Source: Anastrepha obliqua (taxonomy: Eukaryota > Arthropoda > Insecta > Diptera > Tephritidae). From it: a stretch of DNA of 64,000 bases. Each line of letters begins with the position of its first letter. The first letter of the stretch is position 1. Both the position numbers and the translations under genes were made by a program. This document shows positions 1 through 11,446 of this stretch, piece by piece. The notes under the pieces were generated by a model. It made no database searches. It was given only the letters and a program-made list of their open reading frames with translations, and had not been told where the DNA came from. The DNA lies in NCBI RefSeq assembly GCF_027943255.1, contig NC_072893.1, positions 87,241,784 through 87,305,783 of the forward strand, written 5' to 3'.

Positions 1-236
1 ACTCGACGCAAAAATTCCTTCGGATCTCGCTTAAATTGTTCCAAACACTGCTTCAAAGTTAACAGCCGTATCCGCTTGTTGTTGCTTTGAGCAATCGCGG
101 CACCCATCAAGACGACAATTTTTTCATCGCCAACTTATCATGTAAAATATTAATTGCCGTGAGGGTCGGCACACCTATGGCCTCTGTTACTTTACGCACT
201 TTCGTTCGTCGATCAGCGAGAATCATGTCATGGACG
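1..236 (-). mobile_element. mariner transposase fragment, cut by window edge
   Basis: Read on the minus strand, this matches piece by piece the 41199-41460 part of the mariner copy at 40828: both contain ATGATTCTCGCTGATC and AGCAACAACAAGCGGAT in the same order and spacing. It covers the end of the DNA-binding region up to the start of the catalytic domain. It is frame-damaged and ends at a SINE remnant beginning at 237. It belongs to the same DD34D mariner family as 40828 but is inserted in the opposite orientation. Confidence 0.8.
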
Positions 237-381
237 TTTTTCATGAGCAGATTTTTCGTGGCGAAAATACATTCGCAGGTTTGCTATTCCCTGCTAAGGG
301 CCTACCGCTATTCTATCATTTGATGTTTCATGCACAGAGATTAGCACCTGTGTACTACCGAATGGTAGTACGTACCTGTTT
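237..381 (-). mobile_element. tRNA-derived SINE, old partial copy
   Basis: Diverged minus-strand copy of the SINE best seen at 40081-40385. Recognisable are the 'tttttcatgagcag' and 'aggtttgctattccctgc' blocks, the 'accgctatt' block and the tRNA-side end 'ccgaatggtagtacg'. It shares the word CTATCATTTGATGTTTCATG with the copy at 14066, which marks a subfamily. The far end of the body is missing where it meets the mariner fragment. Confidence 0.7.
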
Positions 382-744
382 TCTGGTAGATCTTTATCAC
401 TAACACCTTTCTTTTATCCATTTTCCAGAAATCACAAACAGAACACAATGAAGTGTTGTTACGTCACCTCTATTGAAATATAATATAACAATAATTTATA
501 TTGGACAATTAAGGGGTCCTAATTTGGTTACTTCGGTTATTTGTCTATGGCATTTACACATAAGTTTAGGGACCGAGAAACTCTAATTTTTTTATTTTTT
601 CGGAGGAACCACTGCGCAACGGTGTAAAAGTTAAAAAAAGTTATATCAGGGCAGTAGTTTTTTAGTGATGCTCTTCGAACAATTTTTTTTTATATTATAG
701 AGTATATCTATTGTATATGTATGCATGTCATTCTTTGATCGATT
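382..744. other. AT-rich spacer
   Basis: Low-complexity AT-rich sequence with long T and A runs near 585-700. No gene, inverted ends or coding frame could be supported. Confidence 0.6.
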
Positions 745-925
745 TTTGGCGCAGTTCCACCTTTAATTTGTGGTGGGCTTCTTTATGTTGTCACACAAAT
801 AATGGGACCTACAGTTTTACGCCACCTATATACGGCAAATACTTAATGATGAGCTTTTTTATGGCAGAATTATGCTCGGAGGCTTGCAATTGCCTGTCGA
901 GGGGTGACCGTTATTATAAGTGTTG
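745..925 (-). mobile_element. tRNA-derived SINE, old partial copy
   Basis: Minus-strand SINE body, strongly diverged: 'atttgtggtgggcttc', 'gggacctacagtttta', 'gatgagcttttttatggcag' and 'ctcggaggcttgcaattgcctg' follow in the family order. The tRNA-like head is not recognisable. It lies 90 bp from a full-length copy in the opposite orientation (1013-1342). Confidence 0.7.
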
Positions 926-1012
926 GTATTATGGTGTACATTTATATTACACTGTATCTGTCAACCAATTCCTTTCCTATCCTTTTTTTTCTTTCTGGTA
1001 TTACTCTAACAA

Positions 1013-1342
1013 CGGCCGCCGTAGCCGAATGGGTTGGTGCGTGATTAACATTCGGAATTCACAGAGAGGTCGTTGGTTCGAATCTCGGTGAAAGCAAAAT
1101 TAAGAAAAACATTTTTCTAATAGCGGTCGCCCCTCGGCAGGCAATGGCAAACCTCCGAGTGTATTTCTGCCATGAAAAAGCTCCTCATAAAAATATCTGC
1201 CGTTCGGAGTCGGCTTTAAACTGTAGGTCCCTCCATTTGTGGAACAACATCAAGACGCACAACACAAATAGGAGGAGGAGCTCGGCCAAACACCGAAAAA
1301 GGGTGTACGCGCCAATTATATATTATATATATATATATATTA
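1013..1342 (+). mobile_element. tRNA-derived SINE, near full length
   Basis: Begins with the tRNA-like head, with a candidate A box TAGCCGAATGGG at 1022-1033 and a B box GGTTCGAATCTC at 1075-1086. These are the spacing and sequence expected of an internal RNA polymerase III promoter. A tRNA-unrelated body of about 230 bp follows, ending GTGTACGCGCCAATT and then a (TA)n tail. There is no protein; movement would need a partner LINE. With 40081 this is one of the best copies for defining the family, and it lies on the + strand, as only one other copy does. Confidence 0.88.
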
Positions 1343-2344
1343 CTCTATCAAAATGGCAGACAAGTTGAAATGAGAAGATGTGTTTGTGGTAAATTGAAAT
1401 AATTAATAAAGCTTAATAAAACTGAATTAAAAATAAAATAAAAGAAGAATTTCAATCAACAACCTATTTTTTATCATATGATGCCTCATGGACTCAGTGG
1501 GCTTCGTACTAGGACCCTACCAAATGATAGACGCGCGCAAATATTTAGCTACGGCAAGGGGGCAACGGTTAAAAAAAGTATTATTATTATTATTATTTAT
1601 AGGGGATGTATACAATATAACCCTAACGTAATTAGCACACTAGCTACTATGTCCTTCAGTGCTTAAAAAAAGTAAGTACATATGATATTGAAATTTTATC
1701 TTTATAAAAAAAACTATTGTACTTTCTTTGAAAATTGTTTTTTTAATATTCAACAATTAATTAACAATATAAAGATAATTAAATAATTAAAAAAGGTGAT
1801 TTTATTTGAAAATGATAATCCATTTATTACTTACTATTACTTATTACCCAATTATTAATATTACTACTTACTATTAATATACATAATACTCGTATCATCA
1901 TTTTACTCTATTCTTTGCTGGTTTATTTCAATCAGTGTGAAAACAATATTTGAGATATTAATTCAAATACAAAAAACAAAATGCATAAACAATTTAGAAG
2001 AACTTGTAAAATAGAAATTTCGAGTAACACAGCGAAGAATAAATAAATCTTAAGAAAAAACGAAGAAAATTAAAAAGGAAAAGAAACATGAACCATACAC
2101 GAAATCACTTTTCAAGGGTTCGGACAAAGTTAAGTATTGATGAGGAATGTACAAGTAGACGTTTTTTTGTGCTAGCTCAAGTGTGAGTAGAGAAAAGTCA
2201 AATGGGAAGTGCCAGTTGTGGAAATTGCAGAACGAAGAGAGTTGCTGATGGCCAGACATAGCATACCTTTGATGGTATGAGAAAATTGAAATAACTCTTA
2301 CCAGTTTGTTTTGCGATACCTTCAACACTAGCGATTTGGCAGTA
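1343..2344. repeat. AT-rich region with (TTA)n microsatellite
   Basis: A short ATT/TTA microsatellite lies at 1579-1600 and another TTA-rich run at 1820-1880. The rest is AT-rich with no supportable gene. A more complex patch at 1475-1570 (ATGCCTCATGGACTCAGTGG onwards) was not recognised. Confidence 0.6.
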
Positions 2345-3566
2345 GTGTTGTTTGGCGGCAACACAGAGCAGCCGGTCGGGCAGCCAAATGTAACCCGAGC
2401 TCAGCTACAGCTTCGCAGTCGATGTTGGTATTGAAGTTGGTGCTAGCAAAGCCCGAGTTGAGCTCATTCGCTTTTCTGGCTCACTGTTCAGTTGACGGTT
2501 ACATTTCAACGCATTCGCAGGTGGAAATTTAGTTGACGGAATAAACTACATACGCTTGTATATGCATATAGTAATACATAGTAAAACCAACGAAAACGAC
2601 AACAACAATAGCAACATGTGATGTTTCTGTTCTGTTGCAACAAGCAATAACATGCCCAACATTAAACTCCAAACAAAAGCTGTGTGGTGGATTTCAATGT
2701 AAACGAAGCGTATCGAACGCACATTGCTGCAAATATATTGACGATGTTGCGGAAATAATTAAAATAACAAAAGTGGTAGAAAAAAATATTAAAAAAAAGA
2801 GAATAGTTAGATTTTTTCATTGCAAAATTGGGTTAAGCTAAAAAGCCACATGCAAAAATTGAATAATTTTCGGAAAATGTTTACGTACAAAAACATATAA
2901 TTAAATACGAAAATCACTGAATTACTCAGAATGTTACTATGTGAATTTGTGTATGTGTACATGAAAACTAAGTCTGTGCAACAAAGTGATGAGGAGTTCA
3001 AGAGTAACAAGCTGCAAAAACGGTAGCTAAAATAAAACAATATAAACACGAAAAGGCCACACAAGTATGGTACATACAATGAAAGAACAACAAGAAGAGT
3101 AAATGTTAACTTGCTGCGCAACAGCCAATAAAGGCGCAAAGGGGGCAACAGAGCAACGCGCTTCATCAAAAGTAAAGTAAAATAAAAAGCTGCTACCGAG
3201 CACTTGAAAGTGGACTGTAACTAATTTTTGGAATTCGAGCAGCAACAATAAAAAATATAAAAAAAAGTTAAATATATGCAAGTTGAAAAATAATAATTAT
3301 TTTGTAATAAAAAATATTTGTATCAGTGTTGAGTTGTCTTGCCTGAATGTAGAACATTTCAGAACAAAAAATACTGTTGTTTAACTGAATTGCAAAATAC
3401 ACAATGAGAATGCATATATATATTTATAATATGTATTAAGAAATTAAGCAATAACAAACAGTAGTTTTGTATATTACAACAGTACAAGTAACTTATCGGC
3501 AGCGTGGAATTTGAAAATTCAAAACATATATTTGTCACGGAATGTCACGCTTTTTAAACAAGTGAG
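2345..3566 (+). other. candidate untranslated first exon with 5' splice site
   Basis: Complex, apparently single-copy sequence. An insect initiator-like TCAGTT lies at 2488-2493, with the putative +1 A at 2490. CAACAACAA-type runs follow, as is common in fly 5' untranslated regions, and the stretch ends at a consensus donor, GAG|GTAAGT, with GT at 3567-3568. Only short frames are present, so if transcribed it is untranslated. No TATA box and no convincing downstream promoter element were found, so the start site is weak. It could equally be unique intronic DNA with a chance donor. Confidence 0.25.
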
Positions 3567-3910
3567 GTAAGTTCAGTTTCCTCTATTATTTTTCCGTTTA
3601 CTTAAGTTGGAATTATTAGGTAATAAAGTACATAAGGCAGGTCGCAATTTAAAGGGTAATTTGTTTTCTATTAGTGGCGTTTCTGTTGCAATCACTTTAG
3701 TGGCAAAACATTAGGGAAATTGCTTTGTGATGAAGGTGCGTATGCAAAGAGATACGTGCGTTATGTAGAGGGTTTTAGAAATACTCAGCATTTTATTAAA
3801 AAATTAATAGTTGAAATTAAATTTAATGAAATAGGTATATTAAATTTTTTAATTGAAGGCAACTCCAAAAATCAGTAGAAAATTAGCTGACTAAAAAATG
3901 CATTTATACA
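3567..3910. other. AT-rich spacer
   Basis: AT-rich sequence following the candidate donor at 3567. Nothing further recognised. Confidence 0.5.
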
Positions 3911-4144
3911 CGTAGGTGGAGCAAATTTAATCATTCAATTTTGTTTTGAATAAAATAGAAAATGATATTGAGTGAAGGAAATCCTTATTTAGTGTTTGAA
4001 TACCTTTTTTACTAAACAAAAAAACAAAAATTTAGGTGATAGAAGTCTTTATTTTAACATTTACGCGCTCCATTGTTTGTCTGTTTGTATGCTGCAGCTG
4101 TCTAGTTCTCAAGTGTCAAATATGATTTGCAAAAATTATAAATC
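3911..4144 (+). mobile_element. CAAGGTGGCGC-type MITE, degenerate
   Basis: Starts GTAGGTGGAGCAAATTTAAT and continues through the family body ('gctccattgtttg', 'gcagctgtctagttc', 'caagtgtcaaatatgatt', 'aaaaattataaat'), as in the clean 229-bp copy at 52865-53093. The right inverted end is missing because a SINE follows directly at about 4146. It is non-coding; a Tc1/mariner-type transposase acting on TA sites is the likely mover. Confidence 0.75.
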
Positions 4145-4145
4145 C

Positions 4146-4430
4146 TGGTGCGTGACTACCATTCAAAATTCAGAGAGAACGTAGATTCGAATCTCGGTGA
4201 CACATCAAAATGAAGGAAACGTTTTTTATAATAGCCGTCGCCCCTCGGCAGGCAATGGTAAACCTCCGAGTGTATTCATGTCATGAAAAAGCTCCTCATA
4301 AAAATAAAAAAAATTGCTGTTCGGGGTAAAACTGTAGGTGCCTCCGTTTGTGGAAAAACATCAAGACGCACGTCACCCCCAGAAGGGGTGTAAGCGCCAA
4401 TTATATGTATATACAATGTATATAATTACT
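4146..4430 (+). mobile_element. tRNA-derived SINE, head-truncated
   Basis: Begins inside the tRNA-like head at 'tggtgcgtgactacc', keeps a B-box-like GATTCGAATCTC and the whole body, and ends 'gtaagcgccaattata' with a TA-rich tail. It has small deletions near 4310-4330. It joins the broken right end of the MITE at 3911, so it probably inserted into that MITE. Confidence 0.82.
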
Positions 4431-5017
4431 TATAGAATTATAAATTAGGAGTCACATAAAAATGGTATTTGGTATGTCACTTCATATTTCATAAATGAGT
4501 AAAAGTGTTTACATTGCCAGGTGGATATATGTACACTAGGTGTCATAATTCTACGTTCCCCCAATTTTTATATACCAAGTATTTACCAACGAAATTCTAA
4601 CGATAAGCTCATTACGCAATGAAATTCATCATTTTCGATTTTTACTATCGTAGTTGTCATGCTGGCGATAAAAAGTTATCAAGTGAATGCGTCACCACCG
4701 ATTCTGCCGGTACCTATTTTCGGCAATGCAGAAGAAGGCGAGTGTGGAAAGTTTACACTCATAATTTGCGGATTCACTTTTTGTATTATTAAGACGATGT
4801 TTTTGTTAAGCAAAATTATTATTTTTATTTAATAAGCCTTTAGTTTGTTGGAGCCTTACAAAGAAAGCAAAATTAAAAAAAATAGACATTAGCGAGAGAA
4901 AAATTATAAAATTGTGGGGGAAAAATGGGAAGAGCATGGACATCAGTTCGGATAATAATTATAAACTAAGAAAATACCGGGATTATAACTTCAAGGCCAA
5001 AAGCACGGCGTCATTGT

Positions 5018-5330
5018 AAATTAACAGAAAGGGAAAAGCGCAGTATTATAGGGCTTGTGTAGAAAGATGCAAATATAACTGCTTCAAAAGTAAAAGATGA
5101 GATAAGAAACACTTTTCAAAAAATTATGAGTGTTACAACTCATAGAAGAGTCATAAGAAAAGCTTGCTATGCGGCATGATTCAATTATGATATTAAAGGT
5201 TTGCTTACTAGTGACATTAAATTTTTGGCATTCCTTTACAAAAGGTTGTATTTAAGAAGGTGAATAAAGTGGAACAAATTAAATCTTTTTTAGTAAAAAT
5301 GGTAGCAAAAAAGTATTTTCTTACTTAAAT
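5018..5330 (+). pseudogene. Tc1-like transposase, DNA-binding part
   Basis: The + strand reads LTEREKRSIIGLV, a stop, then ITASKVKDEI and a 'RRVIRKA' block. This matches the paired helix-turn-helix N-terminus of Tc1 transposases, where the second helix-turn-helix ends in a VRRVL-type motif. A stop codon and frameshifts break it. A 'KKVNKVEQ' stretch at about 5250 fits the linker before the catalytic domain. The DDE triad itself is not present before the SINE insertion. Confidence 0.65.
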
Positions 5331-5520
5331 GGAAACAAACTGCGAACGGTACAAATAGAAGTTATTAGCGGAAATCGCCAAGTCTAATATTAAAACAAGA
5401 AATTGTTTCACTTAATCCAAGATTTTATTTTGTGAATTAATTATTAAATTTAAAACCGATGGCGAAATTGCGAAGCTTCGCCAATATGAAACTATTTTGT
5501 TAAAAATAAATAAATATTGT

Positions 5521-5692
5521 AATTGGCACGTACAATTCTATTAGTTGTTTGGCCGAGATCCTCCTCCTATTTGTAGAGCGTGTGATGTTGTTCCACAAAT
5601 GGAAGGGCCTACAGTTTTAAGCCGTTTCCGGCAGATGGTTTTTTATGAGAAGTTATTCATGCTGGTACTGTGCTTTGCTAAGCCTTCTCTGG
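5521..5692 (-). mobile_element. tRNA-derived SINE fragment inside Tc1-like element
   Basis: Starts at the SINE 3' end 'aattggcacgtaca', shows 'ggccgagatcctcctcctat' and 'ttccacaaatgg', and stops after 'ctaagccttctctgg'. The tRNA-like head is lost. It sits between the N- and C-terminal halves of the Tc1-like transposase, so it inserted after that transposon. Confidence 0.78.
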
Positions 5693-6079
5693 ACACTTCA
5701 TCCATCCATGGGAAGGAGGGCTCACTGAAAACAAGTTCCGTCAATACCAACTTTTTTATAATAAGGTATGCAATGTTATCGGTCGCGTCGGGACTATCCA
5801 ATTATTCTCCCTGTCATATACTCAGCTTGGCACTATAGAGATTTTCTTATAGCAGAGTTAAGAGCTGTGACAGACAACATCGTTATTGTCACAAACATTT
5901 TTATTTATTTCTTTATTTACTTTAATATATTAAATGAATTAATGTATGAATCAAATCAATTGTTAGCCATCATTTTTTATAAATTAAATAAAGAATTACC
6001 TATTTACCTTCTGCCTACCTTATTCTCCCTGTCGCAATTCTTTGGGAAATTCTAGCTCTTTGCAAAACATGAATTCCTT

Positions 6080-6408
6080 CCAAATCAACACATCACAAGA
6101 AATAAAGTTTTGTAAATTATCCACTCATCGATCTTGGATTGCGTCAAATACTCTATCATGTCCTGACTTAAGCGGTATGTATTCCATGTCATACTACCAT
6201 AGTCCTGAACATGCCGATCAAGCTTTCTGAAAAAAAAATAAAGGAAAATTAAGGAAATTACAAGCAAAGAGGAATTACAAGGAAAGATGTTATGTGGGAG
6301 AAGTTGGGTAAGGTTACTGTCGAAGCGACTACCAAATTGGTAAACTCTATGCAAAATGAACTCAGGGAATTGTTGAAATGTCAAGGGTACCCAGCAAGCT
6401 ATTAAAAA
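6080..6408 (+). pseudogene. Tc1-like transposase, C-terminus
   Basis: The final part reads WEKLGKVTVEATTKLVNSMQ and then LRELLKCQGY before a stop at about 6406. This is the usual Tc1 ending, in which an SMPRRL-type helix precedes the C-terminus. The preceding 100 bp keeps a 'CPDL' trace of the region around the third catalytic acid, but frames shift there. The right inverted end of the element follows 270 bp downstream. Confidence 0.7.
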
Positions 6409-6819
6409 CGTGCATATCTTTGAGGGTTTTTTGAATATTTTAAATTTTTATAAATGAGCGTAGACTTTTGGAGTCTTTCATTTTGTGCGTTTCAATTAAA
6501 ATATTTTATTTATTTGTTAATTGTCGTAATCTAAGATAAATTAAGCATTTTATTTTATTAAATAAATTTTATGCGGCTATGTTAGTTAAAAATAAGAAAA
6601 AAATATTGCAAAAACTTAATAACTTCATGTCACTTTTTCAACTAACTGCAAAGGAGCGTAGACTTATGAATCTTAGTGTATGTAGGTAGGTAAATATATA
6701 AGTATAATATCTGTTTTCTTATAAGTAAGCTTCCCATCTATCCTTTTCTTTTACTGGTTGTTTCTTTATTGCACTTCTAAAAACCTAACAAAGAAGATGG
6801 AAAACAGCATTTAGAGAAT

Positions 6820-7125
6820 ACGATTGAATCACGAGCTTCAAAGACTGTATAACCACTCGGATATTGCCATGACAATAAAGCTTAATCGTCTACAATCGGT
6901 TAGTCACATTATAAGGGCAGTCGAAGTATCCCCACCGAAGAACATTCTCTGTGTACGTGCAGAAGAAATAGAGGCAAAGGAAGACCAAAACTGCGATGGT
7001 TGGATGGGACGCTGAGCTATTTGGTATACGTTGTTGGAGAACTCAAGAGACAAATAAATCGAAATGGAGACAAATGTTACAGCTAACCAAAACCCGGGCC
7101 GAGTTGTTGAGCTAACAATGTTGAT
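6820..7125 (+). pseudogene. non-LTR retrotransposon C-terminal relic
   Basis: A reading frame of about 63 residues (LNHELQRLYNHSDIAMTIKL at its start) followed by out-of-frame remains resembles the C-terminal tail after the reverse transcriptase of some LINEs, where RLRWLGHV-, GRGRPKLRW- and TRAEL-like motifs occur. Here 'RGRPK' and 'WMGR' can be read across a frame change and 'TKTRAELLS' near 7090-7115. It ends with TTGATGTTGTTG. No reverse-transcriptase core is present, so the clade cannot be set. Confidence 0.45.
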
Positions 7126-8271
7126 GTTGTTGAAGGTGAACGAATAAAATATGTATTAATATCAGAAAATGTTTCCAAATTTAATATACTTCTTTTAATT
7201 TCGATACTCCGCGAAATTATATACCGTAACGGGGTTTGCCTTTTTTTTCAGTCAGCAAAGCTGGAATGCTTAGGTTGTATGGACCGACAAAAATTTTGAA
7301 ATATTGAAAATTAAAAATAGATGTGATAGAAATACTTTTTTAAAAAAATTTAAAAATGTACATTTTGAAAAATTGGTTCAAATGAGATTGAAATATTTAT
7401 TTGACAATTTATAAAGATAATTACATACACACACCGATTTAAATACATTAAAATAAATTCAGTTAGAAACCTTAAAAACGTTGAAAGTTAAATTAATGCA
7501 TTTTGCTCATGAATCAATTATTAAGGGTGATGTAACCTGTCATCCCTGTGCCAGCCATCTTGAGCTATTTACTACATAAATCCGTGATGTTCTCTTGGAA
7601 AAGCTAGTTTTTATTTCAGCGCAATTCCTAAAGAAAAACTACTCAAAAACATAGAAATTAAAACATTTGCTAAAAAAGTTTGCAGACAGTCCTGTTTTTA
7701 TTTTGCCACAAAACGTAGACAGAAGAGGGTGTTAAGTTTGTTCATGTCCCACAAGACAAAATGAAAAGAAAAGACTGAGTAAAATCGTGTGGCACTTCAT
7801 TCAAACCAGGCGAACAATTTGCGTGCTTTAATTCTCTGCAACGGATTTCGAGATAAGGCCAGATCAGAAGAGGGCGAAGTTAACTAGTCATGCTTTTCGA
7901 TGTTCATCGGAATTTTGCTTAAATCGTTTGAGTTTCAATTTGAGTAAATCGTTTTTTATATAATAAGCGTAGTTTTATTGAAACGAATTTTTATTTATAC
8001 CATATATTGATTGTCGTGTGCGGAAAAAGAGTTGGCCCATCTTAAGGAATGACTTGTAAAATTGAGGGCTAGATTAAAAAGTAGGAAGACCCAACCAAAA
8101 AAAAAATAAAACTATTAATTGGGCTTGGGGTAATATGGCAATATCAGAAAGGGGGGAAAAAGCTATGCCCTTCTTTCCAAATTGCATCAATGGATTAAGT
8201 AGCAACCAAAATCAGTTGTCAAATATTTCACCACCTTTTATTATTGAATCATGGTTTTGTTATGGAATTTC
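7126..8271. other. unrecognised AT-rich sequence
   Basis: About 1.1 kb with no supported gene or repeat. The part at 7530-7950 is more complex and may be an old repeat, but no domain could be read in any frame. Confidence 0.5.
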
Positions 8272-8700
8272 TTAAATACTTTTACAGGTTGGCTCAAAAG
8301 GGGTGACAGCAAAATTTAAAAAATGTGAATTTTTAATGAAATTAGTTTTTACTTCAATATAAACTCTCTTACCTGTAATACACTTACTCCAATAGCCCTC
8401 CAAAAACGTCGTGCCAACTCTGCAATGATTTTCCGGTAGCTCTGTGAAATTTTTTGTTGGAATGTTAACGAATGCGGCACTAACTTTTCCAAAATTTTTT
8501 TCCAATGTACCCATTCATAAAAAATATGGAGTATTCATTTATCTGAGATGCCTATGGTATCTGAAATTTCATGCTTAACCAAACTGTTATCTCCACAAGC
8601 AATATCATGCACTTGTTCAATGATTTCTGCTCTCGTTCAATTTTCAAGAGAAATATGTTCGAAAGGACCTAAAGCTATGACTACTTAACTTAAAAAGACA
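8272..8700 (-). pseudogene. mariner-type transposase relic, core deleted
   Basis: On the minus strand, 8700-8540 reads 'EQVHDIACGDN' and 'EISDTIGIS', which is the second helix-turn-helix of mariner transposases. Then 8514-8272 gives a C-terminus-like stretch (W-KCI, then a G/Y-E pattern) resembling the last 30 residues of mariners. The catalytic region between them is missing, so it is an internally deleted copy. Inverted ends were not found with confidence. Confidence 0.5.
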
Positions 8701-10310
8701 ACTAAAAAAGAAAACGAGAAAAAATGCTTTGTACTGTAAATTTATTCATTTTTTATTGAAATTATTATTTGACCTTAACGGTTGCTGTGACATTTTGACT
8801 CTATTAAAGCGACCAAGTACATTGATTACAAATATGCGGTGGAGCACCCGTTCTGCTTAAAACTATACCAGAACTTCAAGGTGTTTCAACATCCTTACAA
8901 ATTTCGTTTATGTATCTAAATATACATATACATATATGCCATGATATAGTTAAGGGCAGTTGTAATAATACAAATATTTTAGGAATGCTGCCGAAGTGAC
9001 AATCGCTGGCCCGATATAAACCTGAGTCATTTCGGTAACGTAGAATCGGTTGTTGTGAAAACGAAGCGGGATATTTTTGACTGGGTTAATTATAATTTAT
9101 GAAAAATTTTGTATTAAAAATGAGTTGGAAACCCTGTTAAGATATTTTATATATTTAAGATGTAAGATATCAAATTTCTGTATGTTGTGATACTAATTAA
9201 ATTTTTAAATAGAAAAATATAAATTAGAACTAAATGTTCACTTAATACTAATATCCTCAGCATATTTCGCTTTTTACCTGCACATAAATTGCTTTTTAAA
9301 TAATTAATTAAATACAAGCTTGAAACTAAAAATTAGATGGCAACTCTATAAAAAAAATTCTTAATCAAAGCTGGCGAAAATAATCTTTCACTTGATATGC
9401 ATATCGTGATATTCAATTTACTTATTAAATCATTTAAAAAGGTGGCAACGTTATACGAGTAATTTGAGAAATACTCGTAACGTCTATCTGAATGAAATCC
9501 GAAGGCAAAATATTTCCAGATGCCAAAAATTTTAGTAGATTCATTAGAGGCATTTCCGAAAAACTACAAATAGAATATACCTATAAAAGAATTTCACGTT
9601 CAAAGCATAATATGTATCTACATATGCACGTGTGTGTGTGCATACATTTTGTTACATGTGCATTTTTGTAACTCCAAGTACGTAGCTTAGTCTCATAAAT
9701 AAATGTAACATACGAGTATGTATATGTATACCTACACATGCACATATGCACATGTATATGGGTACGAACGTTTGTTTATATTGTTGATCACAAACTATGT
9801 ATGTATGTATGTATGCTTGAGAAAAATAGTAGAAAATCGAGGTCGTCATCGTTTGGAGGCATTTGTGGCCAAGCCGAGGTCGTGTGCCAACTATTTAGCG
9901 TTATTGATGCTGTTTGTCAGTCACCGACATTCAGTACCAAACTGCTCAATAAAAACAGCTTTATTTGATTTTGTTATGATACATATGAGCAGACATACAT
10001 ACACATATTGTTGCTGTAATACACACTTAAGGATGCGACAAGTCGAAAATAAAGTACTGATCTCATCTTTCATAAATAATTAACCGAATGAAATTAAAAA
10101 CACATTGCACAGGTAATCGATCTCTATTTAAATACCAAAAAATGAGATAAAATATTTTCTCTAAAAGCGGCCACTCCTCTGCAGAGACTGGTAAATATTC
10201 GATTTCATTTTGAGTATGAAAACACTTTTCCACGAGATTGGAAACGTGGTATAAACGTCTCAAGGTTATATGGGTCACATTTTTGATACTCTCACACTCA
10301 CATGCATGTA
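8701..10310. repeat. AT-rich region with (GTAT)n and CATATG runs
   Basis: Mainly AT-rich. A TATG/GTAT microsatellite lies at 9796-9815 and a CACATATG-rich stretch at 9610-9770. A complex patch at 9838-9960 was not identified. Two copies of TACTCGTA/TACGAGTA lie at 9454-9479 and one at 9711. Confidence 0.55.
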
Positions 10311-11117
10311 CGAGGTGTGTTCAAAAAGTATCGCGAATTTTGTGTTTTTTTTTTAATTTTTATTTATTTATTAATATCCATTTTGTGCCCTTCAAAGGAA
10401 TCCCCATGAGAAATTATGCACTTGTGCCAACGTTTTTTCCAATCTTCGAAGCACTTCAAAAAATCATTTTTTTTTTATCTTTCATCTTTCGATGCCGTCT
10501 TTATCTCTTCAATCGTAGCGAAGCGTCGTCCTTTCACAGGCCTCTTCAGTTTCGGGAGCAAGAAAAAGTCACAGAGGGCCAGATCTGGGGAACACGGTGG
10601 CTGTGGCATCATTTGTGTCTTGTTTTTGGCCAAAAAGTCGCGCACAAGCAACGATGTGTGAGCAGGGGCGTTATCGTGATGCAAGAGCCAATTTTTGTTC
10701 TTCCACAAATTCGGGCGTTTCTGGCGGATTGCTTCCCGCAAATTGCGCATAACTTGCAAGTAATATTCCTTATATACCGTTTTACCCTGTGGCAAGAACT
10801 CATGATGCACAACGCCCCTGCAATCGAGAACATTTTGTACCACCGATAAACGTTGCTTTGGTCCAAAGTAGCTTCTCCGTATGACACAGTCAACATTCGG
10901 AATGCATCCACGCACTTAATTTCGTTTTTACACAAAATTTGATACAGGCTCTTTGATCCATCTTTTTGAATAGGTAAAAATCGAAGACGAGCCGAAACTC
11001 GTGCAAGCAAAGCAGCCGTCAACAATTAACTGAACAAAAAAATCGAACTTCGAATATAATTACTAGTACGTAACCTGCGAAAATTCAAAATTCGCGATAC
11101 TTTTTGAACACACCTCG
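10311..11117 (-). mobile_element. mariner element with intact ends, internal deletion
   Basis: Both ends carry the same inverted repeat beginning CGAGGTGTGTTCAAAAAGTA, identical for about 30 bp; TA precedes the left end. At 807 bp it is shorter than a typical mariner of about 1.3 kb because the middle of the transposase is gone. Identical ends suggest it is relatively young. The coding strand is minus. Confidence 0.88.
10475..11025 (-). pseudogene. mariner DD34D transposase, first catalytic Asp deleted
   Basis: The N-terminal part (about 11000-10800) reads 'NEIKCVDAFRMLTVSYGEAT' then 'QSNVYRWYKMF', the mariner helix-turn-helix. It jumps to 'DCRGVVHHEFLPQGKTV' in another frame, so the segment with the first catalytic aspartate is lost. 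HHDNAPAHTS holds the second Asp, and 34 residues later 'ALCDFF' holds the third, the DD34D spacing of true mariners. The usual YSPDLAP is altered to CSPDLAL. Non-functional. Confidence 0.85.
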
Positions 11118-11446
11118 CATGTGTTAAATCATATACTTGTTTGTTGCTATTCAATTTTATGTTATGCCTATTTGTCACCAATTATTGCTATTGCATAAAA
11201 AAATATTTTATTTATACCGACTTGCATAGCTTGGATAGATTGCAAGAGGGTCTTATTTGGGTTTTACTAATTAACGTTACATTATAATCAGCTACCAGTT
11301 AAGGGATTTATTTTTTAAATTTCTTTTATCACTGTGTTATTGTTATTGTTATTATTTGTTGATTATTGTTGATTGTACGCCTTTATATTCCCTTATTTAT
11401 TGACCAGTTTCTCAACCGATTGATTTTTTAGATAAAAGCGAAAATT
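11118..11446. other. AT-rich spacer
   Basis: TTATTGTTATT-rich sequence at 11335-11370; otherwise nothing recognised. Confidence 0.5.

Larger units (their letters stand above)
4534..6678 (+). mobile_element. Tc1-like transposon, interrupted, with TA target site
   Basis: The two ends are inverted copies: CACTAGGTGTCATAATTCTA at 4534 pairs with the complement of the end at 6678 (CACTAAGATTCATAAGTCTA), and each is flanked by TA (4532-4533 and 6679-6680), as expected for Tc1/mariner. Inside, in order, are transposase N-terminal coding remains (about 5018-5330), a SINE (5521-5692), unrecognised filler, and the transposase C-terminus (6080-6408). The catalytic centre is absent, so the 2145-bp element is dead. 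Confidence 0.8.

Noticed and set aside
1013..1090. A functional tRNA gene
   Set aside because: The A and B boxes fit, but there is no acceptor stem or proper anticodon stem, and the same head heads a dispersed SINE body.
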